A stretch of DNA of 64,000 nucleotides from Halomonas campaniensis (GCF_014193375.1 NZ_JACHZF010000014.1:54242-118241); one strand, 5' to 3'; shown: positions 15,601-24,900, numbered from the stretch's first letter. Program-made: numbers and translations. Notes: generated by a model not told the origin, from the sequence alone.

Positions 15601-15634
15601 CTTGATCAATAATTGAGCAAACATGAGGTGCGTC

Positions 15635-15877
15635 ATGACTGGAATCACCGCAACCGAGGCGCGCAGCAATCTCTATCGGTTGATTGACGAGACCGCCGAG
15701 TCCCACCAGCCAATCGTCATCATGGGCAAGCGGAACCGTGCAGTCCTGGTCTCCGAGGAAGATTGGGCGGCCATCCAGGAAACGCTCTACCTGCTCTCTG
15801 TGCCCGGCATGCGCGAGTCGATTCGAGAAGGGATGGCCACCCCAGTGGACGAATGCGACGAGGAGCTGGACTGGTGA
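15635..15877 (+). CDS. yefM: YefM/Phd family antitoxin
   Basis: An 80-residue antitoxin. The N-terminal Phd/YefM DNA-binding fold is clear (GITATEARSNLYRLIDETAE, PIVIMGKRNRAVLVSEEDW), followed by the toxin-neutralising helix (LYLLSVPGMRESIREGMATP) and an acidic tail ECDEELDW. The start at 15635 is preceded by GAGGTG; an in-frame ATG 12 bases upstream overlaps that site and is less likely. It would bind YoeB and autorepress. The stop overlaps the GTG start of yoeB. Confidence 0.92.
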   Translation: MTGITATEARSNLYRLIDETAESHQPIVIMGKRNRAVLVSEEDWAAIQETLYLLSVPGMRESIREGMATPVDECDEELDW

Positions 15878-16137
15878 CATGGAAGCTGGTCTACACCAGG
15901 CAAGCCCAGAAGGATGCAAGGAAGCTCGCTTCCAGTGGCCTCAAACCCAAAGCCCAGGAGCTGCTGGCACTGATTGCAGAGGACCCATACCGCAAGCCGC
16001 CACCGTTTGAAAAGCTGGTAGGCGACCTCGCGGGGGCCTATTCGCGACGCATCAATATCCAGCACCGTCTGGTGTACCAGGTGCTTGATGATGAACGAGT
16101 CGTGAAAGTGCTACGGCTCTGGAGCCACTACGAATAG
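15874..16137 (+). CDS. yoeB: YoeB family mRNA interferase toxin
   Basis: An 87-residue RelE-fold toxin which, in this family, cleaves mRNA at the ribosomal A site. Residues at the known catalytic positions are present: Glu46 (FEKLVGDL), Arg65 (QHRLVYQV), and the C-terminal HY pair (RLWSHYE). The GTG start at 15874 overlaps the yefM stop (GTGA) and gives the normal length. The arrangement is the standard yefM-yoeB operon; the toxin looks intact. Confidence 0.92.
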   Translation: MTWKLVYTRQAQKDARKLASSGLKPKAQELLALIAEDPYRKPPPFEKLVGDLAGAYSRRINIQHRLVYQVLDDERVVKVLRLWSHYE

Positions 16138-16153
16138 AGCCGAGCGGGTAACG

Positions 16154-16297
16154 CTACAGGGTCTCCTCCAGCAGCATGGCCAGCCGTCTGTGGTGCAGGG
16201 CATCGGCGGCGGCGTCATATGAGGGAGCGCCCGCGGGCGTGAAGAGGTGGGCGTCGATGGTGCCGTCGGCGGCAGAAATGTCGAGGGCGCGAGGCAT
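16154..16297 (-). pseudogene. Internally deleted dienelactone hydrolase remnant
   Basis: A 47-codon frame that starts MPRALDISAADGTIDAHLFT, like the N terminus of dienelactone hydrolase family proteins, and continues after PAGAP straight into YDAAADALHHRRLAMLLEET, like their C-terminal helix. About 190 residues including the catalytic Cys/Ser, Asp and His are missing in between, yet the frame is preserved across the junction. The family call is from remembered motifs. It is most likely a dead gene left by an in-frame deletion. Confidence 0.55.
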
Positions 16298-16413
16298 GGG
16301 CGGGCTCCGGGTGTCGGTGGGAGGAGGTCATCGGGGACGCAGGTCACCATGAATGCATCTTACAATAGTCATTCCCACTCCCCACGATTGGCCAGAGGCC
16401 GAGGAGCCAGACC

Positions 16414-17244
16414 ATGCAGCGCGCTTCCCCCCACTCCCCTGACTCACCTGCCCAGCCGGTCCTGTTCATCCCCCACGGCGCGGGCCCCTGCTTCTTCATG
16501 GAGTGGAATCCGCCCGGTATCTGGGACGGGATGGCCGACTTCCTGAAGGGCATCGCGGATACCCTGCCGAGCCGTCCGCGGGCGATCCTGATGGTGTCGG
16601 GCCACTGGCTCGCCGATGACTTCCGCATCACCGCCGGTGAGCGGCCCGAGCTGATCTACGACTACCACGGCTTTCCCGACCACACCTATCGGCTCGACTA
16701 TCCCGCCCCCGGCTCGCCCTTGCTGGCCGAGCGGGTCGAGACGCTGCTCTCCGCCGCCGGGCTGGCGAGCCAGCGGGACCCGGCGCGGGGCTTCGACCAC
16801 GGCATGTTCATCCCGCTGAAGCTGATGTTTCCCGAAGCGGCGATTCCGGTGGTGCAGCTGTCGCTGCGCCATGACCTCGACCCCGCGGCCCACCTGGCCG
16901 CCGGCGAAGCGCTGGAGGCGCTGCGCCACGAGGGCGTGCTGATCGTCGGCAGCGGCATGAGCTTCCACAACATGCGTGGCTATGGTGATCCGGCCTTCAC
17001 CGCCCCTTCGGAAGCCTTCGATGCCTGGCTGACCGAGGCCGTGGAGGCGGCGCCGGCGCAGCGCCAGGCGGCGCTGCGCGACTGGGCCAGGGCGCCCCAC
17101 GCGCACCAGTGCCATCCCCCCGGCCAGGAGGAGCACCTGATTCCGCTGATGGTGGCCGCCGGCGCGGCGGGGCAGGGCCGCGGGCGCAAGGTCTATTCGC
17201 AGCAGGTGCTCGAGACCCGGCTGTCGGCCTTCCGCTTCGGCTGA
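16414..17244 (+). CDS. DODA-type extradiol dioxygenase (LigB superfamily, YgiD-like)
   Basis: A 276-residue cytoplasmic non-haem metal dioxygenase of the class III extradiol family, which in E. coli (YgiD) cleaves DOPA at the 4,5 bond. Metal-ligand candidates are His21 in LFIPHGAGPC, His in MVSGHW, and His in HNMRGYG, with the FDHGMFIPLKLMFP segment typical of the group. Start supported by GAGGAG eight bases upstream. It lies convergent to the LysR gene of the quinone cluster; a role in catechol/quinone metabolism is inferred from that context. Confidence 0.88.
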   Translation: MQRASPHSPDSPAQPVLFIPHGAGPCFFMEWNPPGIWDGMADFLKGIADTLPSRPRAILMVSGHWLADDFRITAGERPELIYDYHGFPDHTYRLDYPAPGSPLLAERVETLLSAAGLASQRDPARGFDHGMFIPLKLMFPEAAIPVVQLSLRHDLDPAAHLAAGEALEALRHEGVLIVGSGMSFHNMRGYGDPAFTAPSEAFDAWLTEAVEAAPAQRQAALRDWARAPHAHQCHPPGQEEHLIPLMVAAGAAGQGRGRKVYSQQVLETRLSAFRFG

Positions 17245-17269
17245 CGGCGGCATGCCGCGGGCATCCCCG

Positions 17270-18187
17270 TCAGAAGTGGTCCCAGTAGGGTGGGTCGCCG
17301 AAGTACCCCTCCAGGAAGTCCACGAAGTGGCGCACCTTACTGGCCAGCAGCTGGCGGTGGGCATACACCGCATAGAGCCCGAGCGGCTCTGGCTCATGCT
17401 CGGGGAGCACCACGCTCAGCCTGCCCTGCTGGATGGCGCTGCCCGAGAGGAAGGTCGGCTGCAGCGCGATGCCGGCCCCGCCCATGGCGGCCTCCACCAG
17501 CACATCGCCATTGTTGCTGGTCAGCTCGCCGCCCTCTCTTCCGCCTCCGCCTACACCACCGCCGCGTGGCAGCCACTGCAACAGCGGCTCCTGGCTCTCC
17601 TCCATGTAGCGGTAACGCAGGAAGCGGTGCCCGGCGAGGTCCCGGGGATGCTCGGGCGTGCCATGCCGCGCCAGGTACTCCGGCGAGGCGCACAGCACCA
17701 GGCGCACGGGGGCAATGCGCCTGGCGATCAGCGATGAGCTCTTCAGTCGGCCGATGCGCAGCGCGATATCGAACCCCTCCTCGACGATATCCACCTTGCG
17801 GTCGTTGAGCTGCAGGTCGATATCCACGGCGGGGTGGGCCCGCTGGAAGTCGTTGATCAGTGGCGCCAGGTGGCGGATGGCGAACGACACCGGGGCACTG
17901 ATATGCAGCCGCCCGCGGGCCTGCGTCTGCAGCTCGCCGAGCTCGCTCTCCATGTCGTCGATCTCGGCCAGCACCTGCTGGGCGCGCTGGCGATAGGCGG
18001 TCCCTGCCTCGGTCAGGTGGAGCCGACGGGTGGTGCGGTTGAGCAGGCGCACGCCCAGGTGCTGCTCCAGCTGCGAGACATACTTGCTGACCAGCTGCGG
18101 GGAGAGCGCCAGGCGCTCGGCCGCCCGGGTGAAGCTCCCCTCGGCCACCACGGTGACGAAGGCGCGCATGGCATCGAGGCGGTCCAT
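17270..18187 (-). CDS. LysR family transcriptional regulator
   Basis: A 305-residue LTTR. The N-terminal winged helix is MDRLDAMRAFVTVVAEGSFTR with the recognition helix SPQLVSKYVSQLEQHLG; the effector domain runs from about residue 90. A glycine-rich segment (RGGGVGGGGREGGEL, about residues 205-220) is longer than usual. It is divergent from doxX, and the shared 163-base region has inverted half-sites at 18217-18239. In E. coli the LysR regulator YhaJ controls the yqjFG (DoxX/GHR) genes; the same gene pairing here suggests an analogous role. Confidence 0.9.
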   Translation of the reverse strand: MDRLDAMRAFVTVVAEGSFTRAAERLALSPQLVSKYVSQLEQHLGVRLLNRTTRRLHLTEAGTAYRQRAQQVLAEIDDMESELGELQTQARGRLHISAPVSFAIRHLAPLINDFQRAHPAVDIDLQLNDRKVDIVEEGFDIALRIGRLKSSSLIARRIAPVRLVLCASPEYLARHGTPEHPRDLAGHRFLRYRYMEESQEPLLQWLPRGGGVGGGGREGGELTSNNGDVLVEAAMGGAGIALQPTFLSGSAIQQGRLSVVLPEHEPEPLGLYAVYAHRQLLASKVRHFVDFLEGYFGDPPYWDHF

Positions 18188-18216
18188 GGCCGGCTCCTGG
18201 CGGTGGGCATTTTCTG

Positions 18217-18239
18217 ACTATCCATGATTTGTTGATAGT
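18217..18239. promoter_or_regulatory. Putative LysR operator between lysR and doxX
   Basis: ACTATC (18217-18222) and GATAGT (18234-18239) form an inverted repeat with an 11-base spacer. A second GATAGTAA lies 43 bases downstream (18277-18284), about four helical turns away, directly repeating 18234-18241. Two spaced sites are typical of LTTR recognition and activation sites. Confidence 0.55.
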
Positions 18240-18350
18240 AATGCAATGATGGTGCGGTTATTCCCCCTTCAGCGGCGATAGTAAAGTTGCCACATCGCTC
18301 GAGGCCACCCGGCGCTCGGCGTACCCCGACACCCCGATGAGGACGACTCC

Positions 18351-18794
18351 ATGAAGACCCAACTCGTTAAATCCCTGTTCGACACCACCGGCGGCTACGG
18401 CGCCCTGGCCCTGCGCATCCCCGTTGGCCTGATCCTCACCGCCCACGGCGCCCAGAAACTGTTCGGCTGGTTCGGGGGCTATGGCCTGGCGGGTACCGCC
18501 CAGTGGCTGGAAAGCATTGGCCTGGCCCCCGGCCTGCTGATGGCCCTGCTGGCCGGCGGTGCCGAGTTCTTCGGCGGCCTGGCGCTGATGCTCGGCCTGC
18601 TGACCCGCCCCGCGGCGCTGGTCTCCGCCTTCACCATGCTGGTGGCCATCGTCAGCGTTCACCTCGGCAACGGCCTGTTCCTCGCCAACAACGGCTACGA
18701 ATTCGCCCTCGCCCTGCTGGCTGCCACCGTGGCCCTGACGTTCCAGGGCGCTGGCCGGCTGTCGCTGGATGGCCTGCTGGCACGGCGCGTCTGA
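18351..18794 (+). CDS. DoxX family membrane protein (YqjF-like)
   Basis: A 147-residue inner-membrane protein with four hydrophobic segments (about residues 18-36, 58-78, 83-101, 117-137) and the DoxX signature GLILTAHGAQKLFGWFGGYG followed by LGLLTRPAA. DoxX proteins are linked to thiol and quinone redox balance. It is immediately upstream of the glutathionyl-hydroquinone reductase gene, the same order as yqjF-yqjG in E. coli. Confidence 0.9.
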   Translation: MKTQLVKSLFDTTGGYGALALRIPVGLILTAHGAQKLFGWFGGYGLAGTAQWLESIGLAPGLLMALLAGGAEFFGGLALMLGLLTRPAALVSAFTMLVAIVSVHLGNGLFLANNGYEFALALLAATVALTFQGAGRLSLDGLLARRV

Positions 18795-18876
18795 TCCCGA
18801 GCCCGGCAGCGAGGCGACGAACCCGATCCGGCACCCTCCCACGGCGGAGGGTGCCCCACGAACAGGAGGAAACCCC

Positions 18877-19824
18877 ATGCTGGTCAACGGCATCTGGCAG
18901 GAGAACTGGCAGCCGGTCCAGGCGAAGGACGACGAGGGGCGCTTCATTCGCCAGGCCTCGGTCTTCCGCCACTGGATCACCCCGGACGGCGCCCCCGGCC
19001 CCAGCGGCAGGGGCGGCTTCAAGGCCGAGCCCGGGCGCTATCACCTCTACGTCGCCTATATCTGCCCCTGGGCCTCCCGCGTCCTGATGGCGCGTCGGCT
19101 CAAGGGGCTCGAGGAGATGATCGGCGTGAGCGTGGTGAACCCGCGGCTGACCGACCAGGGGTGGCAGTTCGGCGGCTTCCCGGGCGCCGACGAGGACCCC
19201 CTCCACGGCGCCCGCTACCTTCACGAGCTCTACACCCGGGCCGACCCCGAGGTCTGTGGCCGTGCCACGGTGCCGGTGCTGTGGGACAGGCAGACCGGCA
19301 CCCTCGTCAACAACGAGTCGGCCGATATCCTGCGCATGCTCAACGGCGCCTTCTCGGACCTCGTCGACCAGGGGCCGGACCTCTACCCTGACCACCTGGC
19401 CGCCGAGATCGAGACGCTCAATCGGGAGCTCTACACCGACCTCAACAACGGCGTCTACCAGGCCGGCTTCGCCTCCAGCCAGCAGGCCTATGAGGAGGCC
19501 TTCGGCAAGGTCTTCGCCAGGCTCGATGCGCTGGAGGCGCGCCTCGGCGACGGGCGCTCCTACCTGTTCGGTGATGAGCTGACCGAGACCGACATCCGGT
19601 TGTTCGTGACCCTGGTGCGCTTCGATGCCGCCTACCACGGGCTCTTCAAGTGCAACCGCAACACCCTTGCCGCCATGCCGGCCCTGCACGCCTACCTGCA
19701 CCGCCTGCTGGCGCTGGAGGGCATCGCCGAGACGGTCAACCTCGAGCACATCAAGGCGGGCTACTACTCGATCAGGGCGTTGAACCCCGGCGGCATCGTG
19801 CCCGTGGGCCCGGACCGGCTCTGA
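18877..19824 (+). CDS. yqjG: Glutathionyl-hydroquinone reductase (YqjG/Xi-class GST)
   Basis: A 315-residue Xi-class glutathione transferase that reduces glutathionyl-hydroquinones back to hydroquinones. The catalytic Cys63 is in YICPWAS, preceded by YHLYVA; ADPEVCGRATVPVLWD and NNESADILRMLN form the glutathione site, and the C-terminal helical domain includes YLFGDELTETDIRLFVTLVRFD. The start at 18877 follows ACAGGAGGA; the frame upstream belongs to the doxX region. Cotranscription with doxX is likely (82-base gap). Confidence 0.93.
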   Translation: MLVNGIWQENWQPVQAKDDEGRFIRQASVFRHWITPDGAPGPSGRGGFKAEPGRYHLYVAYICPWASRVLMARRLKGLEEMIGVSVVNPRLTDQGWQFGGFPGADEDPLHGARYLHELYTRADPEVCGRATVPVLWDRQTGTLVNNESADILRMLNGAFSDLVDQGPDLYPDHLAAEIETLNRELYTDLNNGVYQAGFASSQQAYEEAFGKVFARLDALEARLGDGRSYLFGDELTETDIRLFVTLVRFDAAYHGLFKCNRNTLAAMPALHAYLHRLLALEGIAETVNLEHIKAGYYSIRALNPGGIVPVGPDRL

Positions 19825-19919
19825 GCCCTGGATAACTGAGACGGGAAATCCCGGCGGACGCGAGGCCCGCGGCGGGCTATGGTGAGGCCATGAGCCCGTT
19901 GACCGCTGAGGAGAGCGCC

Positions 19920-20864
19920 ATGAGTGACATGATCAAGGACGCCACGGCGTCGTCGTCCCTTGACTGCCCGGTGGTGGAGGGCCGGCGCCAGGTGCAGCAT
20001 GTGCCGGCACGCAAGGCCGAGGTGGGCGGCATCCCCATCCACCGGGTGCTACCCTCGCGGCAGCGCCGCCTGGTGGGGGCCTGGTGCTTCCTCGACCACG
20101 CGGGGCCCGCAGTGTTCAAGGGCGACAGTCGCGGCATGCAGGTGGGGCCGCATCCGCATATCGGCCTGCAGACCTTCACCTGGATGATCGCCGGCGAGGT
20201 GCTGCATCGCGACAGCCTGGGCAGCGAGCAGGTGATCCGCCCGGGGCAGGTCAACCTGATGACCGCCGGCCGCGGCATCAGCCACACCGAGCAGTCGCTG
20301 CCGGAGGACCCGCAGCTCCACGCGGCCCAGCTGTGGATCGCCTTGCCGCACGCCCATCGTCATGCCGAGCCGCGCTTCGACCACTACCCGGACCTGCCGG
20401 TCTGGCAGGAGGCGGGCGTCACCCTGACGCTGCTGGTCGGCGACCTTGCCGGTCGCCAGGCGCCCACGCTCACCTTCTCGCCCCTGATGGCGCTGGATCT
20501 CGCCGCCGCGCAGGAGGCCGAGCTGGACCTGCCGCTTCGGCCCGGGTTCGAGTACGCCCTGCTGCCCCTGGAGGGCGAGCCGACCCTGAAAGGGGAGGCC
20601 CTGGCCGTGGATGAGTTGGCCTACCTGGGCCGTGGGCGTGACAGCGTGACGCTGGCGCTGCCGGCAGGGGCCAGGGTGCTGCTGATCGGCGGCGAGCCGC
20701 TGGGCGAGGAGGTGCTGATCTGGTGGAACTTCGTCGGCCACGGCAAGGCGGAGATCGCCGAGGCCCAGCGCGAATGGGAGGCCGGCGGCGAACGCTTCGG
20801 CCGCGTGGCCGGCTTCAGCGACGACGAGCGGCTGATGCCGCCGCCGCTGCCCTGGAAGGTGTAG
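19920..20864 (+). CDS. Pirin family protein
   Basis: A 314-residue bicupin of the pirin family; some members have quercetinase or redox-sensing activity. The metal site is visible in GPHPHIGLQTFTWM, then HRDSLGSEQ and ISHTEQS, with two His, a third His and a Glu. The conserved C-terminal WWNFVGHGKAEIAEAQREW is also present. The start at 19920 is preceded by GAGGAGAG; an in-frame ATG 30 bases upstream is less well placed. Its position after doxX-GHR supports membership of the same electrophile-response cluster. Confidence 0.9.
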   Translation: MSDMIKDATASSSLDCPVVEGRRQVQHVPARKAEVGGIPIHRVLPSRQRRLVGAWCFLDHAGPAVFKGDSRGMQVGPHPHIGLQTFTWMIAGEVLHRDSLGSEQVIRPGQVNLMTAGRGISHTEQSLPEDPQLHAAQLWIALPHAHRHAEPRFDHYPDLPVWQEAGVTLTLLVGDLAGRQAPTLTFSPLMALDLAAAQEAELDLPLRPGFEYALLPLEGEPTLKGEALAVDELAYLGRGRDSVTLALPAGARVLLIGGEPLGEEVLIWWNFVGHGKAEIAEAQREWEAGGERFGRVAGFSDDERLMPPPLPWKV

Positions 20865-20900
20865 TCCCCCCGATTTTCTTGGCCAAGGAGGTAACAGGCG

Positions 20901-21251
20901 TTGCTCTACTACGTGACAAAGGTGGCCATCACCGCCGTGCTGGTGGTGCTGATCGCGGAGATCTCCAAGCGCAGCTCCTTTATCGGGGCCGTGCTGGCGT
21001 CGGTGCCGCTGACCTCCGTGCTGGCCATGCTCTGGCTCTACATCGACACGGGCGATGGCGGCAGGGTGAGCGCGCTTGCCGGCAGCGTGTTCTGGCTGGT
21101 GCTGCCTTCCCTGGCGCTGTTCATCGCGCTGCCCCTGCTGCTGGCGAAGGGGGTCAACTTCTATCTCGGCCTCGCCGTCTCCATCGCCATCACCGCGCTC
21201 TGCTACTGGCTGATGGTGACGGTGCTGCACTTCTACGGCGTCGAGCTGTGA
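20901..21251 (+). CDS. DUF3147 family membrane protein
   Basis: A 116-residue inner-membrane protein with four hydrophobic segments, resembling the DUF3147 family (YYVTKVAITAVLVVLIAEIS, RSSFIGAVLASVPLTSVLAM). The TTG start at 20901 is supported by a strong AAGGAGGT at 20885-20892. The function is unknown. It follows pirin by 36 bases and may be the last gene of the cluster. Confidence 0.82.
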   Translation: MLYYVTKVAITAVLVVLIAEISKRSSFIGAVLASVPLTSVLAMLWLYIDTGDGGRVSALAGSVFWLVLPSLALFIALPLLLAKGVNFYLGLAVSIAITALCYWLMVTVLHFYGVEL

Positions 21252-21330
21252 GGAGCGGCGTGGCAGGCTGGTGGTATGCTAATTTGTTACCTATCGGTAC
21301 ATCGAACCAGACGAGTGACTGGAGAGGGAA

Positions 21331-21624
21331 ATGAGCAACCGGTCAGACACCATGCAGCTGCTGCAGCGTCACCTCCCTGATATGGTGCGCGAGTTTGGCG
21401 TTCACGACCTGGCGCTGTTCGGCTCCATGGCGCGCGATGAGGCTAAAGAGACCAGTGATGTCGATATCCTGGTGGTCTTCGATGGTCCGGCGACGGCAGA
21501 TCGCTATTTCGGGCTCCAGTTCTACCTGGAGGACCTTCTGGGGCGCCCCGTGGATCTGGTGACCGACAAGGCGCTTCGCCCCGAGCTCCGCCCCTATATC
21601 GAGCGTGAGGCCATGCATGTCTGA
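21331..21624 (+). CDS. mntA: MntA-type nucleotidyltransferase antitoxin
   Basis: A 97-residue minimal nucleotidyltransferase with the catalytic motif GSMARDEAKETSDVDILVVF (GS, then DxD) and a C-terminal LVTDKALRPELRPYIEREA. In characterised pairs MntA antitoxins AMPylate a tyrosine near the HepT active site. Its stop lies eight bases inside the hepT start region, giving the normal antitoxin-toxin coupling. Confidence 0.9.
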   Translation: MSNRSDTMQLLQRHLPDMVREFGVHDLALFGSMARDEAKETSDVDILVVFDGPATADRYFGLQFYLEDLLGRPVDLVTDKALRPELRPYIEREAMHV

Positions 21625-21964
21625 GCGTCGACCCCGTCGCGAATGGCGTTTCTACATCGATGACATGATCGGTTTTGCCGAGAAAGTGCTGGCCTACACT
21701 GAAGGGCTGACTCAGGAAGACTTCATCGAGCACGATCTGACCTACGATGCCACCCTGCGAAATCTCGAGCTGATCGGGGAGGCCGCGACCCGAATCCCCG
21801 AAGAGGTCCGGGCAGCGAATCCCGAGATTCCCTGGCGCATGATCATCGCCACTCGGAACCGTATCATTCATGCCTATCTCGGCATCGATGACGACACCGT
21901 CTGGAGCATCATCCAGTCCCACATCCCCGAGCTTCTAGAGAGGCTCGAGTCCCTCAGCCGCTGA
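21617..21964 (+). CDS. hepT: HepT-type HEPN ribonuclease toxin (DUF86)
   Basis: A 115-residue HEPN-domain protein with the catalytic RNxxxHxY motif intact (RNRIIHAYLG), preceded by LRNLELIGEAATRIPEEV. In the family it is an RNase toxin inactivated by AMPylation of the motif Tyr. The ATG at 21617 is preferred over the upstream GTG at 21605. Its 3' end overlaps the convergent sbcC gene by 11 bases. Confidence 0.9.
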   Translation: MSERRPRREWRFYIDDMIGFAEKVLAYTEGLTQEDFIEHDLTYDATLRNLELIGEAATRIPEEVRAANPEIPWRMIIATRNRIIHAYLGIDDDTVWSIIQSHIPELLERLESLSR

Positions 21965-24900
21965 CGATGCACGCGCGGCTGGTGCCGTTGCCCAGCGGCT
22001 CCACCCGGATCTGCACCGGGATGCGCTCGTGCATCTCCTGCACGTGGGAGATCACCCCCACCCGGCGCCCCAGCGCCTGCAGGCCGTCCAGGGCCTCCAT
22101 GGCCAGCGCCAGGGACTGCGGGTCGAGGCTGCCGAACCCCTCGTCGATAAAGAGCGACTCGATGGTGAGCTCCCCCGAGGCCATCGACGCGAGCCCCAGG
22201 GCGAGCGCCAGGGAGACCAGGAAGGTCTCGCCGCCGGAGAGCGAGTGCACCGAGCGCCTCTCGTCGGCCATGTCCTGATCCACCACCAGCAGGCCCAGCG
22301 GCGAGCCGCCCCGCGCCAGGCGATAGCGGCGGCTGAGCCCCGCCAGGTGGGTGTTGGCGTGCTCCAGCAGCTGCTCCAGGTTGTAGGCCTGGGCGATGCG
22401 CCGGAACACCTTGCCATCCGCGGAGCCGATCAGCTCGCTGATCCGGCCCCAGCGGCGGTACTCGGCCCGGGCGGCCGCAAGCTCGTCCTGGCCGGCCCGC
22501 TGACGCTCGCGCCGGCGATCGTCGTCGCGCAGGGCGTGGAGCGCCTCGTCGCGGGCCTGCTGGGCCGCCTCCAGGCGCGGGCTGAGCTCGGCCTGGGCCT
22601 CGGCCAGGGCGGCCAGGCGGTGCTCGAGGGCCTCGGCCATGGTCTCGCCGAGCAGGGCCACGTCGTGCTTCTCCCCATCATCGCCCTCCTGCTCCCCATC
22701 GATCAGCCCCTGGCCGCGGCGGTGGCGCAGCAGGGCGGTGTGCCGCTCGGCCAGGGTGGCGGCGGCGTGCTGGCGGGCCTGGTCGGCCGCCTCGATCTCG
22801 CGCTCCTCCTCGCGGGCCTCGTCGTCGCCCTGGGCCAGCAGGCGGGCGAGGGTGGCGTCGTCCAGGTCCGGGTGCTGCGCGCGCCAGTCGGCCAGGGAGC
22901 GGGCGAGCTGCTCCTGTTCCTGCTGCAGGGCGGTGAGCTGCTCCTCCCGGTGGGCGAGCTGCTGGGCCAGGCGCTGCTGCTCGCGTTCGGCGTCATGGCG
23001 GCGGGCCAGGGCGGTCTCCCGGGCCTGGCGAGCCTGGGCTTCGGCGTCGTCCAGCCGCTGCTGCCAGGCCTCCGCGGTGGCGTGGTCGCCGAGCAGGGTG
23101 CGCAGCGAACGCTCGGTGTCGTCATGCTGGCGTTGCAGCTCGGGGAGACGCGCCTCCCGCTCGGCCAGCTGCGTCTCGGCGGCGGCCTTCTCGGCTTCCA
23201 GGCGAGTGAGCGCGAGCTCGCCCTGGCGCAGCGACTCCTCCAGGGGCGCGAGCTCGGCCTCCGCGCGCTGGAGCCGCTCCAGGTGGGCCTGGTGGGTGCT
23301 GCGCGCCTCCGCACTGCGCTGGCGCTGCTGGCCGAGCCAGCCATCGCGCTCCTCGGCCGCCACGTCGGCCAGCTCCCGGTGCAGCGGGTGGGCCTCCAGG
23401 GCCTGGCGCGCGGATGTCCACCGCGTCCGGGCAGCCGGTGCTTCTTCCTCGAGCTGCTTGCGGGTGTCCCGGGCGAGCTTGTACTGCGCCTGCAGCGCCT
23501 GGTGGGCATTCAGCGCCTGTTCATGGGCCCGGTGGGCGGCGTCGAGTTCACGCTCCTCCTCGGCCTGCTGGGCGGCGAGCTGGGCCGCCTCGGGGCTGGC
23601 CGGCGGCTGCCGGCGCCAGGGGTGGTCGAGGCCCCCGCACACCGGGCAGGGCTCGCCCTCCTGCAGGTCGTCGCGCAGCATCGCCACGCTCTCGCTCCGG
23701 GCGGCGCGGGCCCGGGCGATGAAGGCGCCGAGGCTGTCGTGGCGGGCCTTGCACGCCTCCAGCTGCCGTCGGGCGGCCTGGCCGTCGTGGGCCAGGGTCG
23801 CCAGGCGCTCATTGGCCTCGGCGAGGCGCGTCTCGAGCTGCCGGTGGGCCTGTTCGGCCTGGCGAGCCTCGCGCCAGGCGGCCTGCAGCTCGCCCAGGTC
23901 GAGCTGGCGGGCGGCGGCCCGGTCGTGGGCCTGCTGGATGGCCTGGCGCGCGGCGTGAAGCTGTGAGTGCTCACCGACCAGCTCGGCCAGGTCCGACTGC
24001 CACCGGCGCTGCTGCTCATGGCGCTTCTCCTGGGCCGCCTGCTCGCGCCGGTGGTCGTCACCCAGCTTGGCGGCCTGCGCCCGGGAACGGGTGAGCTGGG
24101 CCTCGCACTCGGCCAGCTCGCGCTGGCGCTGGGCCAGGGCATGCTGGTGCTCGCGGGCCTCGCGCAGCCTCGGTTCGGCCTCGCGGCGTGCCTCGCTGGC
24201 CGCCTCCAGGCGCTTGCCGGCGCGGTCGTGGTCGTCGGCAGCGTCCCGGGCCGCCTGCTGCGCCCTGGCCAGCGCCTGGCGGGTGGCGTCGCGGTTGGCC
24301 TCGGCCTCATGAATGTGCCCCGGCAGGCTGGCCTGGCGGGTGAGTTCCTGGCGGCGGGGGGCGATCAGCCGGCGCCGGTCGCGGTCGGCGCGCCGATCGG
24401 CGAGGGTCTGCCAGTCGGCCTCGGCGGCCTGGTGCCGCGCCATGCCCTCGACGTAGTCCGCGTGCAGGCGGGCATCCTCGTCGTGCCAGCGGCGTCGCGT
24501 CTTGAGCGACTCGGCCTGGGTCTGCAGGTGAGTGAGGGCTTGCTGGGTGGCCGTGGCGGCACGATCGAGCTCGGCGCGGGCCTCCGGCTCGGCGGGCAGG
24601 TCATCGGCGAGCCGGGTCTCCAGAGCGTCCACGGCCTTCTTCGCCTCGTTGGCGCGGCGGTAGGCGGCCATGGAGATCTCGGAGTACTCGGCGGTGCCGG
24701 TGAGGCGCTCGAGCAGGTCGCTGCGGGCGTTGTCGTCGGCCTGCAGGAAGGCGGCGAATTCGCTCTGGGCGAGCAGCACGGCGCGGGTGAACTGGTCGAA
24801 GGTGAGCCCCAGGCGCTCCGGCAGCAGGCGCTCGAACTCGCGCTTCTGGGCGGTGAGAAGGCGCTCGTCGTCGAGGTCGGTGAGCGATTGCTCCGCCGCC

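Larger units (their letters stand above)
15334..15634. other. Intergenic region with hairpin, gene tail and yefM promoter
   Basis: About 300 bases. It contains a hairpin (15379-15403), a coding-like frame ending at 15547 that looks like the tail of a lost gene, and the yefM promoter/operator region (15579-15610). Confidence 0.5.
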
